From: a virus
Virus record (IMG/VR): IMGVR_UViG_3300035216_001289
Span: 1-35,913 of that record
Strand: one strand, 5' to 3'
Length of the DNA stretch: 35,913 bases
Below are positions 7,652 to 19,400 of the stretch, one piece after another (position 1 is the stretch's first letter; each line of letters begins with the position of its first letter). The position numbers and the translations under genes were made by a program. The notes beneath the pieces were generated by a model. That model searched no databases. It saw only the letters and a list, made by a program, of their open reading frames with translations, and had not been told where the DNA came from.

Positions 7652-10600
7652 GCTAGTGCGATTGTTCTAAGATCACTGATAATCGGTGCATTTGCTTGAT
7701 CAGTTCCTGACATAATAATTTTAATTGAATATCCACTAAATTCTCCTAAATCATTAGCACTAAATTCATATTCTAAGAATTGATTAGCAGAACTTGCGGG
7801 AACTTTAGTATCAGGTTTTCCGTTATTTAAAGAAGGATCAACAACTTTAAATCCACCATCAGAAGTTGCTTGAAGATTTTCATGTCCTGGGAATAATTCA
7901 AATTCCTGTTCAATTTCTGATGAATCATCTCTAATAAGACTATAAAGAACTCTAATATCTGCAGAGGCGGGTCTATATGCTCCTAATATAACTTTCAAAG
8001 AAGATGCTGGTTTAGATAAATTGACCGTATCGGAAACATAAATTGCCGAGTGTGGATCATTCAAAATAGAATTTACTCTAGAATCTGTGGCAAAGTTTGT
8101 AACCGGATTATTTAAATAATTTGATGCAAACTCAACATTAGAATCTTCAAGATTTATAATTGGAGATAAGTTTTCGTCTGTGCTGTTTAATGTAACTGCT
8201 ACAGTAAATGATGTTCTGTCAGTTACATTATCAAATACTGGTTGTTGCAATTCATTCACCCTAGAGCATACTATTCTAGTAGATTTTAAATTATTGAAAG
8301 AATTTAATTCTACAGGTTCAACTTGATTTAATAATTGGAAGGATGTTTCAGTACCATTAATACTGGTTCCGGTTGTTGTTCTAATTACAGCACTTACTGA
8401 AGTAGAATCTCCAGGTGCCTGAATAAAGAACCTTGGATTTACGGAATTGAATTGAATATTTTCTGATGCATAAACTTTATCTCCACCACCAATAAGTTGC
8501 TTATTGAATGATAATTGTGGTATAGTTGCTGTATCTACAGATCTGTTAACACCATACGTAGCACTTCGGTCTATTTCAATATAATATCCGTTGGAGTCAA
8601 TTCCAGTATCGGAAATATCATAGATTACATTATTAATTCTCCTTAAAGAGACTCCATTAAACTCATATTTTTCGACTATTGAATCAACTTCATGCGATTG
8701 AGTTTTTCCTTGAACACCTCTACCAAGAGTTCCTAATTGATTTGCAGATGCTGTTTGGTAAGATATAACTTCATCACCGATTTTTACATATCCGGGATTA
8801 GAAGCACTAACAGACAATCCTTCAAAAATTGTAAAGACGGAAGAATCTTCAACAAATATTGTATTTGATTCTGTTGTCAATAGATTCGCAGTAAGAATCG
8901 ATGGTGCAATATCAGATTTAACACCATTTAATTGCAATTTATTGTTATTGGCATACATTCCATGATTGAAATGACTTACTTCTAAGAAATTTCCAGAATT
9001 TGTTCCTGTTCCTTCAGTTGCACTTAAAATAGTAGTAGATCCTAAAGATACGGTAGTTGTATCACTATCATAGTAACTTACTCCAGCACCAACTTGGAAT
9101 GCCTTTGAACCACCAGATTCACCCTGAACATTAGTTAAGTAAAGTGTGTCTCTTCCACTAATTGCAGTAATACTAATTAATGCGTCTCTACCTGTTGTAG
9201 CACTAGTTACAGTCACTACATCACCAACTTCATATCCATTTCCATTAGAAGTTTTTGTAATCCCTGTGATTGCACCATTTGTAGTTGTGATAGTTATTTT
9301 TAATCCACTTCCATTACCAACAAGAGTAGTTGTTGGTAAATTTGATTGATTAGTATAATTTGTACCTCCAGCAGTAATTCCTATAGTATTAACTGGTCCA
9401 CCAGCATATTCAATATAACCATAACTATTTGGAATAGAACCGGCAATTTTTCTACCAGTGGTCAAGATACCAATCAATCCTGAATTTGTAACTGTTGTGA
9501 TTCCAAGATTAGTGGTCTTCGGAAGACCTGTGATTGGATTGGGAAGTAAATTACTTACATATCCATTACTTTGATCTAAAGGCGGATTTCCAAAATGAGC
9601 AATACCAGTATTTGCGGTAAATTTTGCTTTATAAAGTTTAAATTTAAGATCTAATTCTTGTGTAGGTGTCCAAATAGATCCATTTTGAGACTTGAATAAA
9701 CTACCAAGTGCAAATTGCTTAGTATAAATTACTGATTCTGCATCAGGTAGAGATTGTGTATTAACAGTTTTCTCTCCCATTTTTGCAATCCAAACTTCAT
9801 ATTGATCAGAAGTAGGTGCAAGTAAAACAACCGCATATTCATTTCCAGGAGCAAGATACTTTGGTTCATCAAATGTAACTCTTGTTGCAATTTCACCAGT
9901 TGTTGATGTTACAATTTGATCTGGATATAATGTTTTCGATCCTCCAACTAAATTTAAAGTTGGAATACCAAGTTCCACTGTTCTTATCTGAACTTCGAGA
10001 GGTTCACTTCCAGTTGGTACATTTGCAAAATAAAGATCCAATTCAGTAAGAACTACACCTTTATCATCACTACTAAATCCATTCAAGTCTGGAGCATCAA
10101 TATCTCTACCGACAACAAATGATTGTGCAAGAGGATCATCTCTTCTAGCTCTAACAACTTCACGTCTAGTTGTCGTTAGAATTGTAGTACGTCTTACTGT
10201 GGTTGCAATAGTTGTAGTTATTGTGGTTTGTATTTGTCTTGTTATAAGAGTTCCAACGGCACTATAAGATCCTTGACCGGTAGAGATTAACTTGCTTCCG
10301 GGCAATGGTTTTTCATTCGTAGAACTACTAGTTAATACGTAAGTCTTTTTACCAGTAAGAATCCGTGGATTAGGTGCTGGGTTTGTATGTGGATTTTTAA
10401 TAAAGAATGATCCGAAAAGATCTCCATAATTATCAGTTATTAATTTCAAATCTTTTACATAAGCAATTGCTCCACTACTCTGTCCAACTATTTTTGCTCC
10501 CTTAGCAACACGTCCAAAAAATGTCCCTTGTGCTTCATTAGATAGTGAATTTAAATCAATATTTAATGTTTTGGATGATTGACTATATGAAGTTGGTAAA

Positions 10601-13600
10601 TTTTCCTTTCTTGCATATGGATTAATATTATATGTTCTTGATGGGGAATTGAAGGATCCTTCTTTATGGTTGGAATTTGCAAGTCTAAATCGACCTAGTT
10701 CCCCATCATTTTGATATACTTTTATCGTTTCTCCGGATGTAAATACACCTTCAGAAGAACCATAATTTTCCAAAGTTGTGCTATTTGCAATCTCTAAAAG
10801 TTTTGGTATAAAATCTACATTACTGTGATTATCCAAGAACTGATAGTGTTTTGTAAGAGGTTTAAATGACCTTCCAAAGAAAGAAACATTTCTAGATCTA
10901 ATATATTGCTCATCACCACTTGAAATGAGAACATCTCTAGATCGCACATCAACTCTAGTTCTAGAACTTGTTGAAGTTTGTACTCTAGAACTGGTATTAG
11001 TTTCGGTTGTTCTTGTTTCTCTGACTCTAATTCCACTTCCAGTTTCAGTTCTTATAGAAGGAAGAGTTCTGGTATTATTAGCAGTATTAGTAACAACATT
11101 AGTAGTTCTTCTTGTTATATTTTGTACAGAAGGGGAAATGTATATTGTTCTAATCCAAAAATCATTTTCTGGAGATAATTTTACATTTCCAGCATATTCT
11201 ATTACATGGAATGGATTGACATTTTCTACACGAGTGGCAAGTGGTTGTTCCAACCAACCAATAGAATCATATTTTAAAGTAGCAACATTTCCAGTTTTTT
11301 GGACATTTGGATCTAATAAATTAAAGTTAGTTGACAAATCTAAAGGAACAACTTCATCAGTAGGTGACTGTAAAATTCTCTGCTTTAATGTATTGGAGAG
11401 CACTCTCGGTCTCAATTGACCTTCACTAATGTCTGCAGACGTTAAATTTTGATCGACAAGAGTTCTATCTACAAAATTATCTACAAAGAATCCGGATTTA
11501 AATCTATTATTACCATCTTCATCTTCAATACGTAATGCTTCAGTGCTAACCTCCAATAAACTTAAAGATGTAACTCTTTCTAAGTTTTCTATTCTATCCT
11601 CAAGTTGACCAATATCTCTCATAGTATATCTTCTATTGTCAACTAGATCAATAAAAACATCATCAGGATTATAAAGATATGGTGGAAGTGTAATAGTTGC
11701 CAATTCCATCAAACTTTGATCATTACTTGGAGATGCCTTTGGATCTTTTGCCGAAACACCTTTACTAACAATAAGATTTTCAAACTTATCAAGATATAAT
11801 TTATCAATTCTAGGAAGATAAAAATCAAACCCAAGTAATGAACTTTCTCCGGTTTTTAAATTATAGTTTGTGGTAAATGTTCTTGAAGCAAAATCAAATG
11901 GTGAAGCAGTTGTTGAAGAATAATTGGCAACTCTTGGTCTAAAATCTAGTGTATCAGAAGCTCTAACATTTTTGGGGCCAATTGTAGGAATATCATTTAA
12001 AAATCTATCCACATCATAACTTAAAACCGTAAATACATCTCCACTATCTGATGCAGGAACTATGTAATGATCGAATACAACTAGCAACCTCTTAGATGGT
12101 TCTGAATCTGTTGTTCTAATCAATCTAGAATAATCATAATATTCATTTTTCTGTCCACCATCAAGAACATAGTTATTAGTTACATTGTTATATTTTCCTA
12201 ACGTAATTGACTGAACGGTAGAAATAATATTAGATTCTTTGAATGTTACAGTTTCTCCAGCAGTAAAAGTATTTTGATTTAGATAAACCACACCTAGTTT
12301 ATTTGTACCACCTGATGAAGGAGTGGAAGTATTATTTGTAACTACTCTTGCAACTGTTCCACTTTCAGAACCAATGATATTTTCACCAATAATCGCATTT
12401 GTTTCAACATTAGATATTGAAGAAAATTCTATTGAATCTAATGTAGGATCTACAGTATTCGTTGATTCGTATACTACAAGAACTTTTGCAACATCAGGAA
12501 CATCTAATGAAATTTGATCGTCTTGAACTCTAAGTCCATAATATTGATTATATGTTAGTCCATCATTGATTGATATGCTAGATGCAGATCCAGATTGTGC
12601 TAATTTTGAAAGATTAACTACTTTTAATGCACTTCTAGTAAATTTTTTAATTTTACTTTGAATTCCATTCTTTTTAAGTGTTACATTTACAACTATATTT
12701 GATTGACTTGTATTCAATCCTTCAATTTCGACTCCAGTTCCTCCTCCAGTAAGGGTAAATGCATCAGAAGTTACTGTTCCAATTCCACCCCCAGTATAAT
12801 GAACGGAATATCTTTCCTGATCAAATGCTTCATAAAATGCACTTGTAATACCAGTTGGTAGTCCAAATACTAAATCCCCAGAACCATCAGTTGCTTCTCC
12901 AGTTATTTGATTTGTTATTAATAACTGAGAACCTGAAAGATCGATAGAGGAAATATTAGATTCTGGAAGATTTGCATAAAGAAATCCATTTTCACTATTT
13001 TTTATTTCTGCTACTCTAAGATTTGCCGTATAATTTCCAGTAGAAATTGCAGTTCCAGTAAATACTCCACTAACATCCGTAATAGTTCCAAGAGTTAATG
13101 TTGATAAGTCTGAAGAAATTGCTGTAATTCTATTATATTTTAGAATGCTTGTCTGTGCAACACTAATTACATCATTCACTTTGACTCCAGAAAATAATTT
13201 TCCTGGACTTGTTACAGTTGCTCCATCAACATTAATTTCTGAAATTCCATTGGAGAACTTTTTAGAATTTAATACCGCATCTGCGTTAAAATTTGGAAAT
13301 CCCGATACACCAGTTTTTTTAACAGATTTTAATTGATTGATATTATTTTGAACAAAACTCTTAATTGTTAATGCAGTTTCAATTCCGTTAATAATCAATT
13401 TTTCTCCAATCACAAACGTTCCCGAAGTTTGACTGAGATTTAACGGTCCAACACCACCAGCAACAACAAAACCACTCGCACCACTACTCTTTCCTTTTAT
13501 AAAAGAAGATGTTGGAATTTGGGTTGCGGTTACACCTACATTAAAGGTTATATTTGTATAAGTTTGAATATCATAAAGATATAAATCCCATTGAGTTTTT

Positions 13601-14931
13601 GCATTAGTGTATGCAGCATCAGTCAAATTAAATGTATATACTCTAGCAATACCAATTTGTGTTCCTCCCCCACCAAGTTGATCATATAAATCTAAAGTTT
13701 CATTTTCTTTTGGAGCACCACTGACATTATTAACTCTCAATAAATGTCCCATCTCAAATGGGATATTAGCACCACTTATACTTTCAGTATCTCTGGGTTT
13801 TTCTACATCTACAGCAGTTTCTGAGTCAAAAGTAACGTCATATCCATCTACATATGCTCTTCCAGGACTTACCTGTAGACACATTAAATCATCTGATGGA
13901 GTATTTCCTTGTTCTGTAGTTTCTCCCTCTAAATATAAACCATCATTATCGATTTGATCATTTAAAGAGTTGAGTGCTTTAACACCAAACTCATCTACAG
14001 CATAATGTCCAGATTCATCAAATGTTCTTTCCGCAATATAATCTCTTATTAAATTATATTGTGGTTTATTATCAATTTTTTTAATTTTTCCTTTATCTAC
14101 TCTTAATATCTCTACAAAATCAGTATCTTTAGTATCAGATATTTCTTTTTTTGTAAGTATTAATGAAATCTTTAATCTGTCTGCACCTGGTGCCGCAAAG
14201 TTAGTAAATCCTTTTGCATTATCATATAAAGATGAATCATCCTTTGCATTTACAATAGTTTCGGATATTTTTAATCCTACTCTATATGAAGGAGTATTGG
14301 TATAATAATCTAATATAAGTGTTTGCTTAGAAACTTCTACAAATGTTCCTCTGATAAAATAAACACCATTATCAATAAATGCTGCTGAACCAATAGATGT
14401 TGCATCCTGAGAGATTAATGATGCAAATGCAGTTCCTGCAGTAATTGTAGTATTGCCATAAGTAATATTTTCACTTGCAAATAACTGTTCTCCATCTTGG
14501 AATGTATCTACTTCGGCATCATCTCCAGATTCTCCATATTTGACATAAATTGTAAGATCACTTACTAGATCACTATCAGATGTAAGAGCAACTTGTTGAA
14601 TAGATGCTGTTACACCCGAAAGTTGTCCAGTAATTTTCTTTCCAATAAAATTCTTAATATAAACAGAGACATCTATACCCAAATTAACCGCATTTAATTT
14701 TATTGCAGAAAATTGATTATCAAAAGATACAGATCCTGGAAGAACCATGGATCCTTCTTTGAAAATATTACCACCAAAAGACTCTACTTGATTCTGTAAA
14801 ATAGATTGAAGAGTTGTTAATTCTCTAGCCTGAACTGGAAATCCTGGTTTAAATAAAACTTTATAAAAGTTTTTATCTCCATCAAAATCATCATAATATG
14901 GGCTTATATTTAAATCTGTTTTTTGTGCCAT
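7648..14931 (-). CDS. Giant DUF4815-type virion structural protein (2427 aa)
   Basis: A very large virion protein occupying the slot of T4 genes 9-12. The N-terminus (TDLNISPYYDDFDGDKNFYK, VLFKPGFPVQARELTTLQSI, GNIFKEGSMVLPG) and the later LMCLQVSPGRAYVDGYDVTF are the signature of DUF4815, which I know from cyanophage structural proteins; this part covers roughly the first quarter. Two Thr/Arg-rich stretches follow at about residues 1270-1335 and 1565-1597. A beta-sandwich-like segment starts at DDPLAQSFVVGRD (about 1599-1740), then GxGY repeats (about 1850-1930). The C-terminal part (FELFPGHENLQ) looks globular. A peripheral baseplate or fibre-connector role is likely. The start lies 6 bp after gp8; there is no good Shine-Dalgarno, only an A-rich leader. 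Confidence 0.88.
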   Translation of the reverse strand: MAQKTDLNISPYYDDFDGDKNFYKVLFKPGFPVQARELTTLQSILQNQVESFGGNIFKEGSMVLPGSVSFDNQFSAIKLNAVNLGIDVSVYIKNFIGKKITGQLSGVTASIQQVALTSDSDLVSDLTIYVKYGESGDDAEVDTFQDGEQLFASENITYGNTTITAGTAFASLISQDATSIGSAAFIDNGVYFIRGTFVEVSKQTLILDYYTNTPSYRVGLKISETIVNAKDDSSLYDNAKGFTNFAAPGADRLKISLILTKKEISDTKDTDFVEILRVDKGKIKKIDNKPQYNLIRDYIAERTFDESGHYAVDEFGVKALNSLNDQIDNDGLYLEGETTEQGNTPSDDLMCLQVSPGRAYVDGYDVTFDSETAVDVEKPRDTESISGANIPFEMGHLLRVNNVSGAPKENETLDLYDQLGGGGTQIGIARVYTFNLTDAAYTNAKTQWDLYLYDIQTYTNITFNVGVTATQIPTSSFIKGKSSGASGFVVAGGVGPLNLSQTSGTFVIGEKLIINGIETALTIKSFVQNNINQLKSVKKTGVSGFPNFNADAVLNSKKFSNGISEINVDGATVTSPGKLFSGVKVNDVISVAQTSILKYNRITAISSDLSTLTLGTITDVSGVFTGTAISTGNYTANLRVAEIKNSENGFLYANLPESNISSIDLSGSQLLITNQITGEATDGSGDLVFGLPTGITSAFYEAFDQERYSVHYTGGGIGTVTSDAFTLTGGGTGVEIEGLNTSQSNIVVNVTLKKNGIQSKIKKFTRSALKVVNLSKLAQSGSASSISINDGLTYNQYYGLRVQDDQISLDVPDVAKVLVVYESTNTVDPTLDSIEFSSISNVETNAIIGENIIGSESGTVARVVTNNTSTPSSGGTNKLGVVYLNQNTFTAGETVTFKESNIISTVQSITLGKYNNVTNNYVLDGGQKNEYYDYSRLIRTTDSEPSKRLLVVFDHYIVPASDSGDVFTVLSYDVDRFLNDIPTIGPKNVRASDTLDFRPRVANYSSTTASPFDFASRTFTTNYNLKTGESSLLGFDFYLPRIDKLYLDKFENLIVSKGVSAKDPKASPSNDQSLMELATITLPPYLYNPDDVFIDLVDNRRYTMRDIGQLEDRIENLERVTSLSLLEVSTEALRIEDEDGNNRFKSGFFVDNFVDRTLVDQNLTSADISEGQLRPRVLSNTLKQRILQSPTDEVVPLDLSTNFNLLDPNVQKTGNVATLKYDSIGWLEQPLATRVENVNPFHVIEYAGNVKLSPENDFWIRTIYISPSVQNITRRTTNVVTNTANNTRTLPSIRTETGSGIRVRETRTTETNTSSRVQTSTSSRTRVDVRSRDVLISSGDEQYIRSRNVSFFGRSFKPLTKHYQFLDNHSNVDFIPKLLEIANSTTLENYGSSEGVFTSGETIKVYQNDGELGRFRLANSNHKEGSFNSPSRTYNINPYARKENLPTSYSQSSKTLNIDLNSLSNEAQGTFFGRVAKGAKIVGQSSGAIAYVKDLKLITDNYGDLFGSFFIKNPHTNPAPNPRILTGKKTYVLTSSSTNEKPLPGSKLISTGQGSYSAVGTLITRQIQTTITTTIATTVRRTTILTTTRREVVRARRDDPLAQSFVVGRDIDAPDLNGFSSDDKGVVLTELDLYFANVPTGSEPLEVQIRTVELGIPTLNLVGGSKTLYPDQIVTSTTGEIATRVTFDEPKYLAPGNEYAVVLLAPTSDQYEVWIAKMGEKTVNTQSLPDAESVIYTKQFALGSLFKSQNGSIWTPTQELDLKFKLYKAKFTANTGIAHFGNPPLDQSNGYVSNLLPNPITGLPKTTNLGITTVTNSGLIGILTTGRKIAGSIPNSYGYIEYAGGPVNTIGITAGGTNYTNQSNLPTTTLVGNGSGLKITITTTNGAITGITKTSNGNGYEVGDVVTVTSATTGRDALISITAISGRDTLYLTNVQGESGGSKAFQVGAGVSYYDSDTTTVSLGSTTILSATEGTGTNSGNFLEVSHFNHGMYANNNKLQLNGVKSDIAPSILTANLLTTESNTIFVEDSSVFTIFEGLSVSASNPGYVKIGDEVISYQTASANQLGTLGRGVQGKTQSHEVDSIVEKYEFNGVSLRRINNVIYDISDTGIDSNGYYIEIDRSATYGVNRSVDTATIPQLSFNKQLIGGGDKVYASENIQFNSVNPRFFIQAPGDSTSVSAVIRTTTGTSINGTETSFQLLNQVEPVELNSFNNLKSTRIVCSRVNELQQPVFDNVTDRTSFTVAVTLNSTDENLSPIINLEDSNVEFASNYLNNPVTNFATDSRVNSILNDPHSAIYVSDTVNLSKPASSLKVILGAYRPASADIRVLYSLIRDDSSEIEQEFELFPGHENLQATSDGGFKVVDPSLNNGKPDTKVPASSANQFLEYEFSANDLGEFSGYSIKIIMSGTDQANAPIISDLRTIALA

Positions 14932-14937
14932 CTTTTT

Positions 14938-16446
14938 TTAGAATTCCAGAATAATTTTGATGTCTTCTTTTTGTCTAGAGTCTCTCTGAACCTCGGGTCT
15001 ATTATCGATATAGATTATAGTGCCCGTCTTTTTATTTATCTCTGGATTTGCAAGACCATTCGTAAAAGTAACTCCCAAATTAATTTGTTTGCTATTCACA
15101 ACTACTACACTACCATTAAGGTTAGTATCAATACTTGAAGAACCTGAACTTTGAGCAAATGTAATATCATTAGTAGAGTTAAATGCTATTATATTTGATG
15201 TACTGGCACTATCTAATTGATCTTCCTTATTTCCAAAACATAATGATCTGTCTTGATAATATTTTAAAACCTTAGTATCAGTATCAAATGATGCCACATA
15301 TCCTTTTGCTCCAGATGTGTCTTGTGTTATTTTTTCTCCAATAACTACGTTTCTAGAAGTTGTTAATCCAACAGCATAAAGAGATGAGAATGCATTTTCA
15401 GTAAAAGTTATTCCAGCTCCAGCAAAAGTTTCGGGATTTTTTATAATACCAACTTGAGAAAATTTAGTATCTATTGGAAAATCTTTAGTCGAATCATCAA
15501 ATCTTGCATACATCAATACTTTATCTGTTCCTAACTCATCATAAATGTTATAACCATGACCTTTTGATGGGGGAATTATAGGAATTAACCTTGAACCTGA
15601 TCCCGAATTAGCACTTAAATCGATAATTCCATAAGTGTACCCTTTTCCACCATTTGTTACAGTAACACTTGTTATTATTCCAGAACTATCTACTGCAATA
15701 GAAACTGTAGCACCACTTCCATCACCTATAATAGATGCTGTACCATTACTGTATCCAGTTCCACCATTTTCAATATATACTGTTTTTATTTGATTATTAT
15801 TAATGTCGGAGTCTCCTCCTTCTCTGATAGTTTGAATATCCGAATTTGTCGAAGTTTCCCAATTATTAGGAACAATAATAAACTCCGTAGAATCAAATTT
15901 AATTACATCTGACGGTGAAATACTGAATAGATATTTCCATCTATATCCATCAGATCCTGCAACTGGAGGTTCTACGTCAGTTTGTGTTGGTTCTATTAGG
16001 GATCCTGTGATGGAAGGATTGCTACCAGAAGAACCATTATCTATACAAATATAAACTTTAAATTCACTTGTAACAATATAATAATTTGAATCATATAGTC
16101 TTACAGTTTTAGATACAGACGATTCATTACCTTGTCGATAATCATGTCTGTACATGTCATAAGGAGTATTTGAAACCCATTGAACTTTTCTTATGACTCT
16201 TCTGGCATTTTCTGCAGTAATCTTCTTACCAAATAAACTAGTATCTCTATAATGAGACAAATATTGAAAATTATCTACAGGATTATTAGTTGTACTTGTA
16301 TTCCAATTATCAGTCCTACCAAATCCAACTGATCCTGGAGTTGGATTTGATAATCCTAAGAAGGCGTAATAAGAATTATTACTGATAGACTCTACAAAAG
16401 AACCAGCATTCAATATTCTAAATTGATCTGTTACGAATGCGGACAT
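14938..16446 (-). CDS. 8: Baseplate wedge protein gp8, enlarged
   Basis: Baseplate wedge subunit. The N-terminus (FVTDQFRILNAGSFVESIS, YAFLGLSNPTPG, then ARRVIRKVQWVSNTPYDMYR) and the central GSDGYRWKYLFSISPSDVIKF are typical of the gp8 family. The length is 502 aa, against 334 in T4. Part of the excess is one or two GxGY units (about 220-275: ENGGTGYSNGTASIIGDGSG and TNGGKGYTYG) inserted in the middle. The family resumes with KVLMYARFDD and runs to a short C-terminal tail (VQRDSRQKEDIKIILEF). It follows gp7 as in T4, but has its own late promoter 18 bp upstream of the ATG. Assignment is firm. Confidence 0.92.
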   Translation of the reverse strand: MSAFVTDQFRILNAGSFVESISNNSYYAFLGLSNPTPGSVGFGRTDNWNTSTTNNPVDNFQYLSHYRDTSLFGKKITAENARRVIRKVQWVSNTPYDMYRHDYRQGNESSVSKTVRLYDSNYYIVTSEFKVYICIDNGSSGSNPSITGSLIEPTQTDVEPPVAGSDGYRWKYLFSISPSDVIKFDSTEFIIVPNNWETSTNSDIQTIREGGDSDINNNQIKTVYIENGGTGYSNGTASIIGDGSGATVSIAVDSSGIITSVTVTNGGKGYTYGIIDLSANSGSGSRLIPIIPPSKGHGYNIYDELGTDKVLMYARFDDSTKDFPIDTKFSQVGIIKNPETFAGAGITFTENAFSSLYAVGLTTSRNVVIGEKITQDTSGAKGYVASFDTDTKVLKYYQDRSLCFGNKEDQLDSASTSNIIAFNSTNDITFAQSSGSSSIDTNLNGSVVVVNSKQINLGVTFTNGLANPEINKKTGTIIYIDNRPEVQRDSRQKEDIKIILEF

Positions 16447-16463
16447 ATTAATTGTTTTTTATA

Positions 16464-16471
16464 TATTTATA
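16464..16471 (-). promoter_or_regulatory. T4-type late promoter (TATAAATA) upstream of gp8
   Basis: A perfect TATAAATA on the minus strand lies in the 33-bp gap between the gp7 stop and the gp8 ATG at 16446. The implied transcript would have a very short leader. It gives gp8 and the 2427-aa gene a start independent of the 11.6-kb gp7 gene. Confidence 0.72.
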
Positions 16472-16479
16472 AGACAATT

Positions 16480-19400
16480 CTAAGTTTCAATTTTGGGTAG
16501 TGCTCCAGTTTTTCTAATACCAATACCTCTTCTCTGAATTGTTGGATATGTTGTCAATCCAGATACAGTATTTCCAGTAACTCCGATTGATATTGGGTTT
16601 GCAGATCTTGTTCCTCCAGAAAATCTTCCCCATGAATATTTTCCAACTGGATTTAATATATTTCCAGTAGTTCCAAGACCAACGATATTAGAATTAGAAT
16701 CTACATTACATGTAATAATTCCAATTTTTGGTCCATCACCTGTATTATCATTAGACCAAGCAGAAACATAGTAAACATTGTCCAAGAAAGTTGTTCCAAT
16801 TCCAACAACTGCAGAATTTGAATTATCAATTGATGTAACTCCACTACCAATTCTAGTATCGTAAATATAAATTGGATAACCTGTTGATAGTCCAACAAAA
16901 TGTGAAGTAGCAACATCATGCTGTACTTTAAATTCAAGTGCTAAAGGAACTCCAATTCCAGATGTTGTTGTAATACCAGTTACAATTCCAGAGAAACCTT
17001 GAATAATATTAAAATTAAATCCAGTTATAGATTCAATAGAATCTGATGTTTGAGTAGAAATGCCGTTAACAACTAAGCAATCAAAAGTATCTTCCGCATT
17101 TCCAGTACCTTTTTCATAATCAAATAATTCTGAATTATCAACAAATATTTGAGTATCTGTTGTGGATACATCTTTAATAATTCTTGCAGTCGGGAAGATT
17201 AGAGGTTCTAATACATCTCTTGATTTATAAACATATTGGCCATTAATTTTTCTATCGGTTTTTTTCTTAGTCCAAGATAGTGGTTTATAATTGGATTCAT
17301 CAACTCCTAATCCGGAATATCGATTAGTTTCAAATTTATCGGAAGTAGTCAAGTTATAAACTGTTCTTTCATCTTGAGTTACTGTATTTGGATAAATGTT
17401 ATTACTTATGACTTGAACAATATCACCAGTTTCTATAGTTGGTATAATATTATCAACTAATACAGAATCAGTTCCATCAACACCTTTATAGAAATAAATT
17501 TCAATTTCTTCTTCTGGTATGGGTGCTCTAGTAAATGCAAATGATGTTCCACCTTCAAAAATGTAATTCTCCACAGGTTTTTGTAATACACCATTAACAA
17601 AAATTATAAGAATATTATTGATATTTTTTTCAATAGGAGAATTTTCTTTAGGTTCAAAACTTAGAAGTGATGAATTATAATTGAGAGGGAATCTAGTTCT
17701 TATTCCATCTTGTAGGTCTTTAATAGAATCAATATAATCAAGTTCTCCAAATTCCCAAGCAGCAAAACTATCAGAATAAGTATTAACTACTTCAATTTCA
17801 AAATTTGATATTGGAGAAGATAAAGAAGAATCAGTAACCAATCCAACGGGTTTAAATACGTCACCTCTTCTAAAATTATATCCATATCTTGAGATTTTGA
17901 ATTCACTTACTTCAAAGTAAGTAGATCCTATTCCTGTAGATCCACTAAGTTTTAAGTCTACCAATAATCCATTACCAGTATCAGTTGTAGATCCAATTCC
18001 CAATCTAGAAACGCCAATTACAGGAAGATTTTTATATGATGGATCCGAAACAAATATTTCAGGATTACTATATCCAGTTCCTCCAGCACCAACATTAAAT
18101 GATAATGTACCACCTGCACCAACAGTTGCCGTGATTGTTGCTATAGAACCAGAATGTCCACTTTCGTATACAGATATACCGATAGAAACTAAACCATTGT
18201 ATCCAGAACCGTGTCCTGTTGTTCCTAAACCGACAGATACAATAGAACCTCCAGCACCAACAACAGCAGTCACAGAGGCACCTACAAGTGGTGCAAATCC
18301 AAGTCCAGGTGTAGATCCATATGAAACTATAATTCCACCTCTAGGAACTTCATTTACGTTAACATCATAATCAGAAGTCACATATTGAAGAGGATCGTCT
18401 GGTCTAGTAATTGCAGAAAATTCTATGGTTGATATTCCTGCAGTAGTGCTTTCGAAAATTTGATAATTGAATTTTGTAGGATTATTATCAGTTTTGGGTG
18501 ATTGGTAAATGCTATTAATAAAGACCAGACCACTTGAAGCTTCTGTTCCAATTCCAGTAGTATTTGCACCACCAACTTTTAGTGTAAATGTTCTTCCAAT
18601 TCCAGTAAATTCGTCAGATAAATCATCATAGATTTTATTATTATCGTAATTAGATTTGAAAAATACTCTTCCAACAAATTGAGATGTTTCAAAATCTAAA
18701 TTACTAGTTGTTTTTGTAATCTGGGGATTTCCTCTTGGTGGTTCTGTAAAGTGAATTTCATCATCCACAATATCAAATGCTCCCTTATGAAGTCTGACTA
18801 AAGTAGAATCTGTATGAGTTGATGCAGTGGAACCTACAAACCCTCTTTTAACTTCAACTAAATTTATACTTCCATTATTTGTTATTGGTCCTATATTTGT
18901 TGTTCCCAATCCAACATTAGTAACACCCATATATTCATTATCAACCAACAATATATCTTTTGGATTTATTGTTGATATTCCACTTAAAGAAACAATAGAT
19001 GTGCTAATTCCTAATGAACCTCCGACATTTCCACTTAAATTGTGTGTAACCTTAGTAAATGTTATTGGATACTGAACTAAATCGTCAACGGATATAATAC
19101 ACTTAGTGCTCCTTTCCTTCATAGTAAATCTATGAGCATTTCCTTCTCCAAGAGAAGTAAATGTTGTTCCAATACCACTGGAAGATGCTGTGGTCGTTAT
19201 TGCTACTTTGAAAGTATCTTCCGTCAATTTAATAGCATATACTGTAGATGGCAGTTCACCACTAGGAGTAACCATTGCACTGGTTCCGATACCAATAACC
19301 GTAGAATTTGGAGTATAGATTAGTTCTTCACCAGTAACAAAGAAGTGATCTTGAATTGTAAATATTCCAGTAGTTGCAGCAAGTGCTACCGAATTCGGAT

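Noticed and set aside
10925-11419. Plus-strand 164-codon frame rich in Val and Leu
   Set aside because: Antisense of a Thr/Arg-rich tract in the DUF4815-type protein; looks membrane-like only because of the complementary codons.
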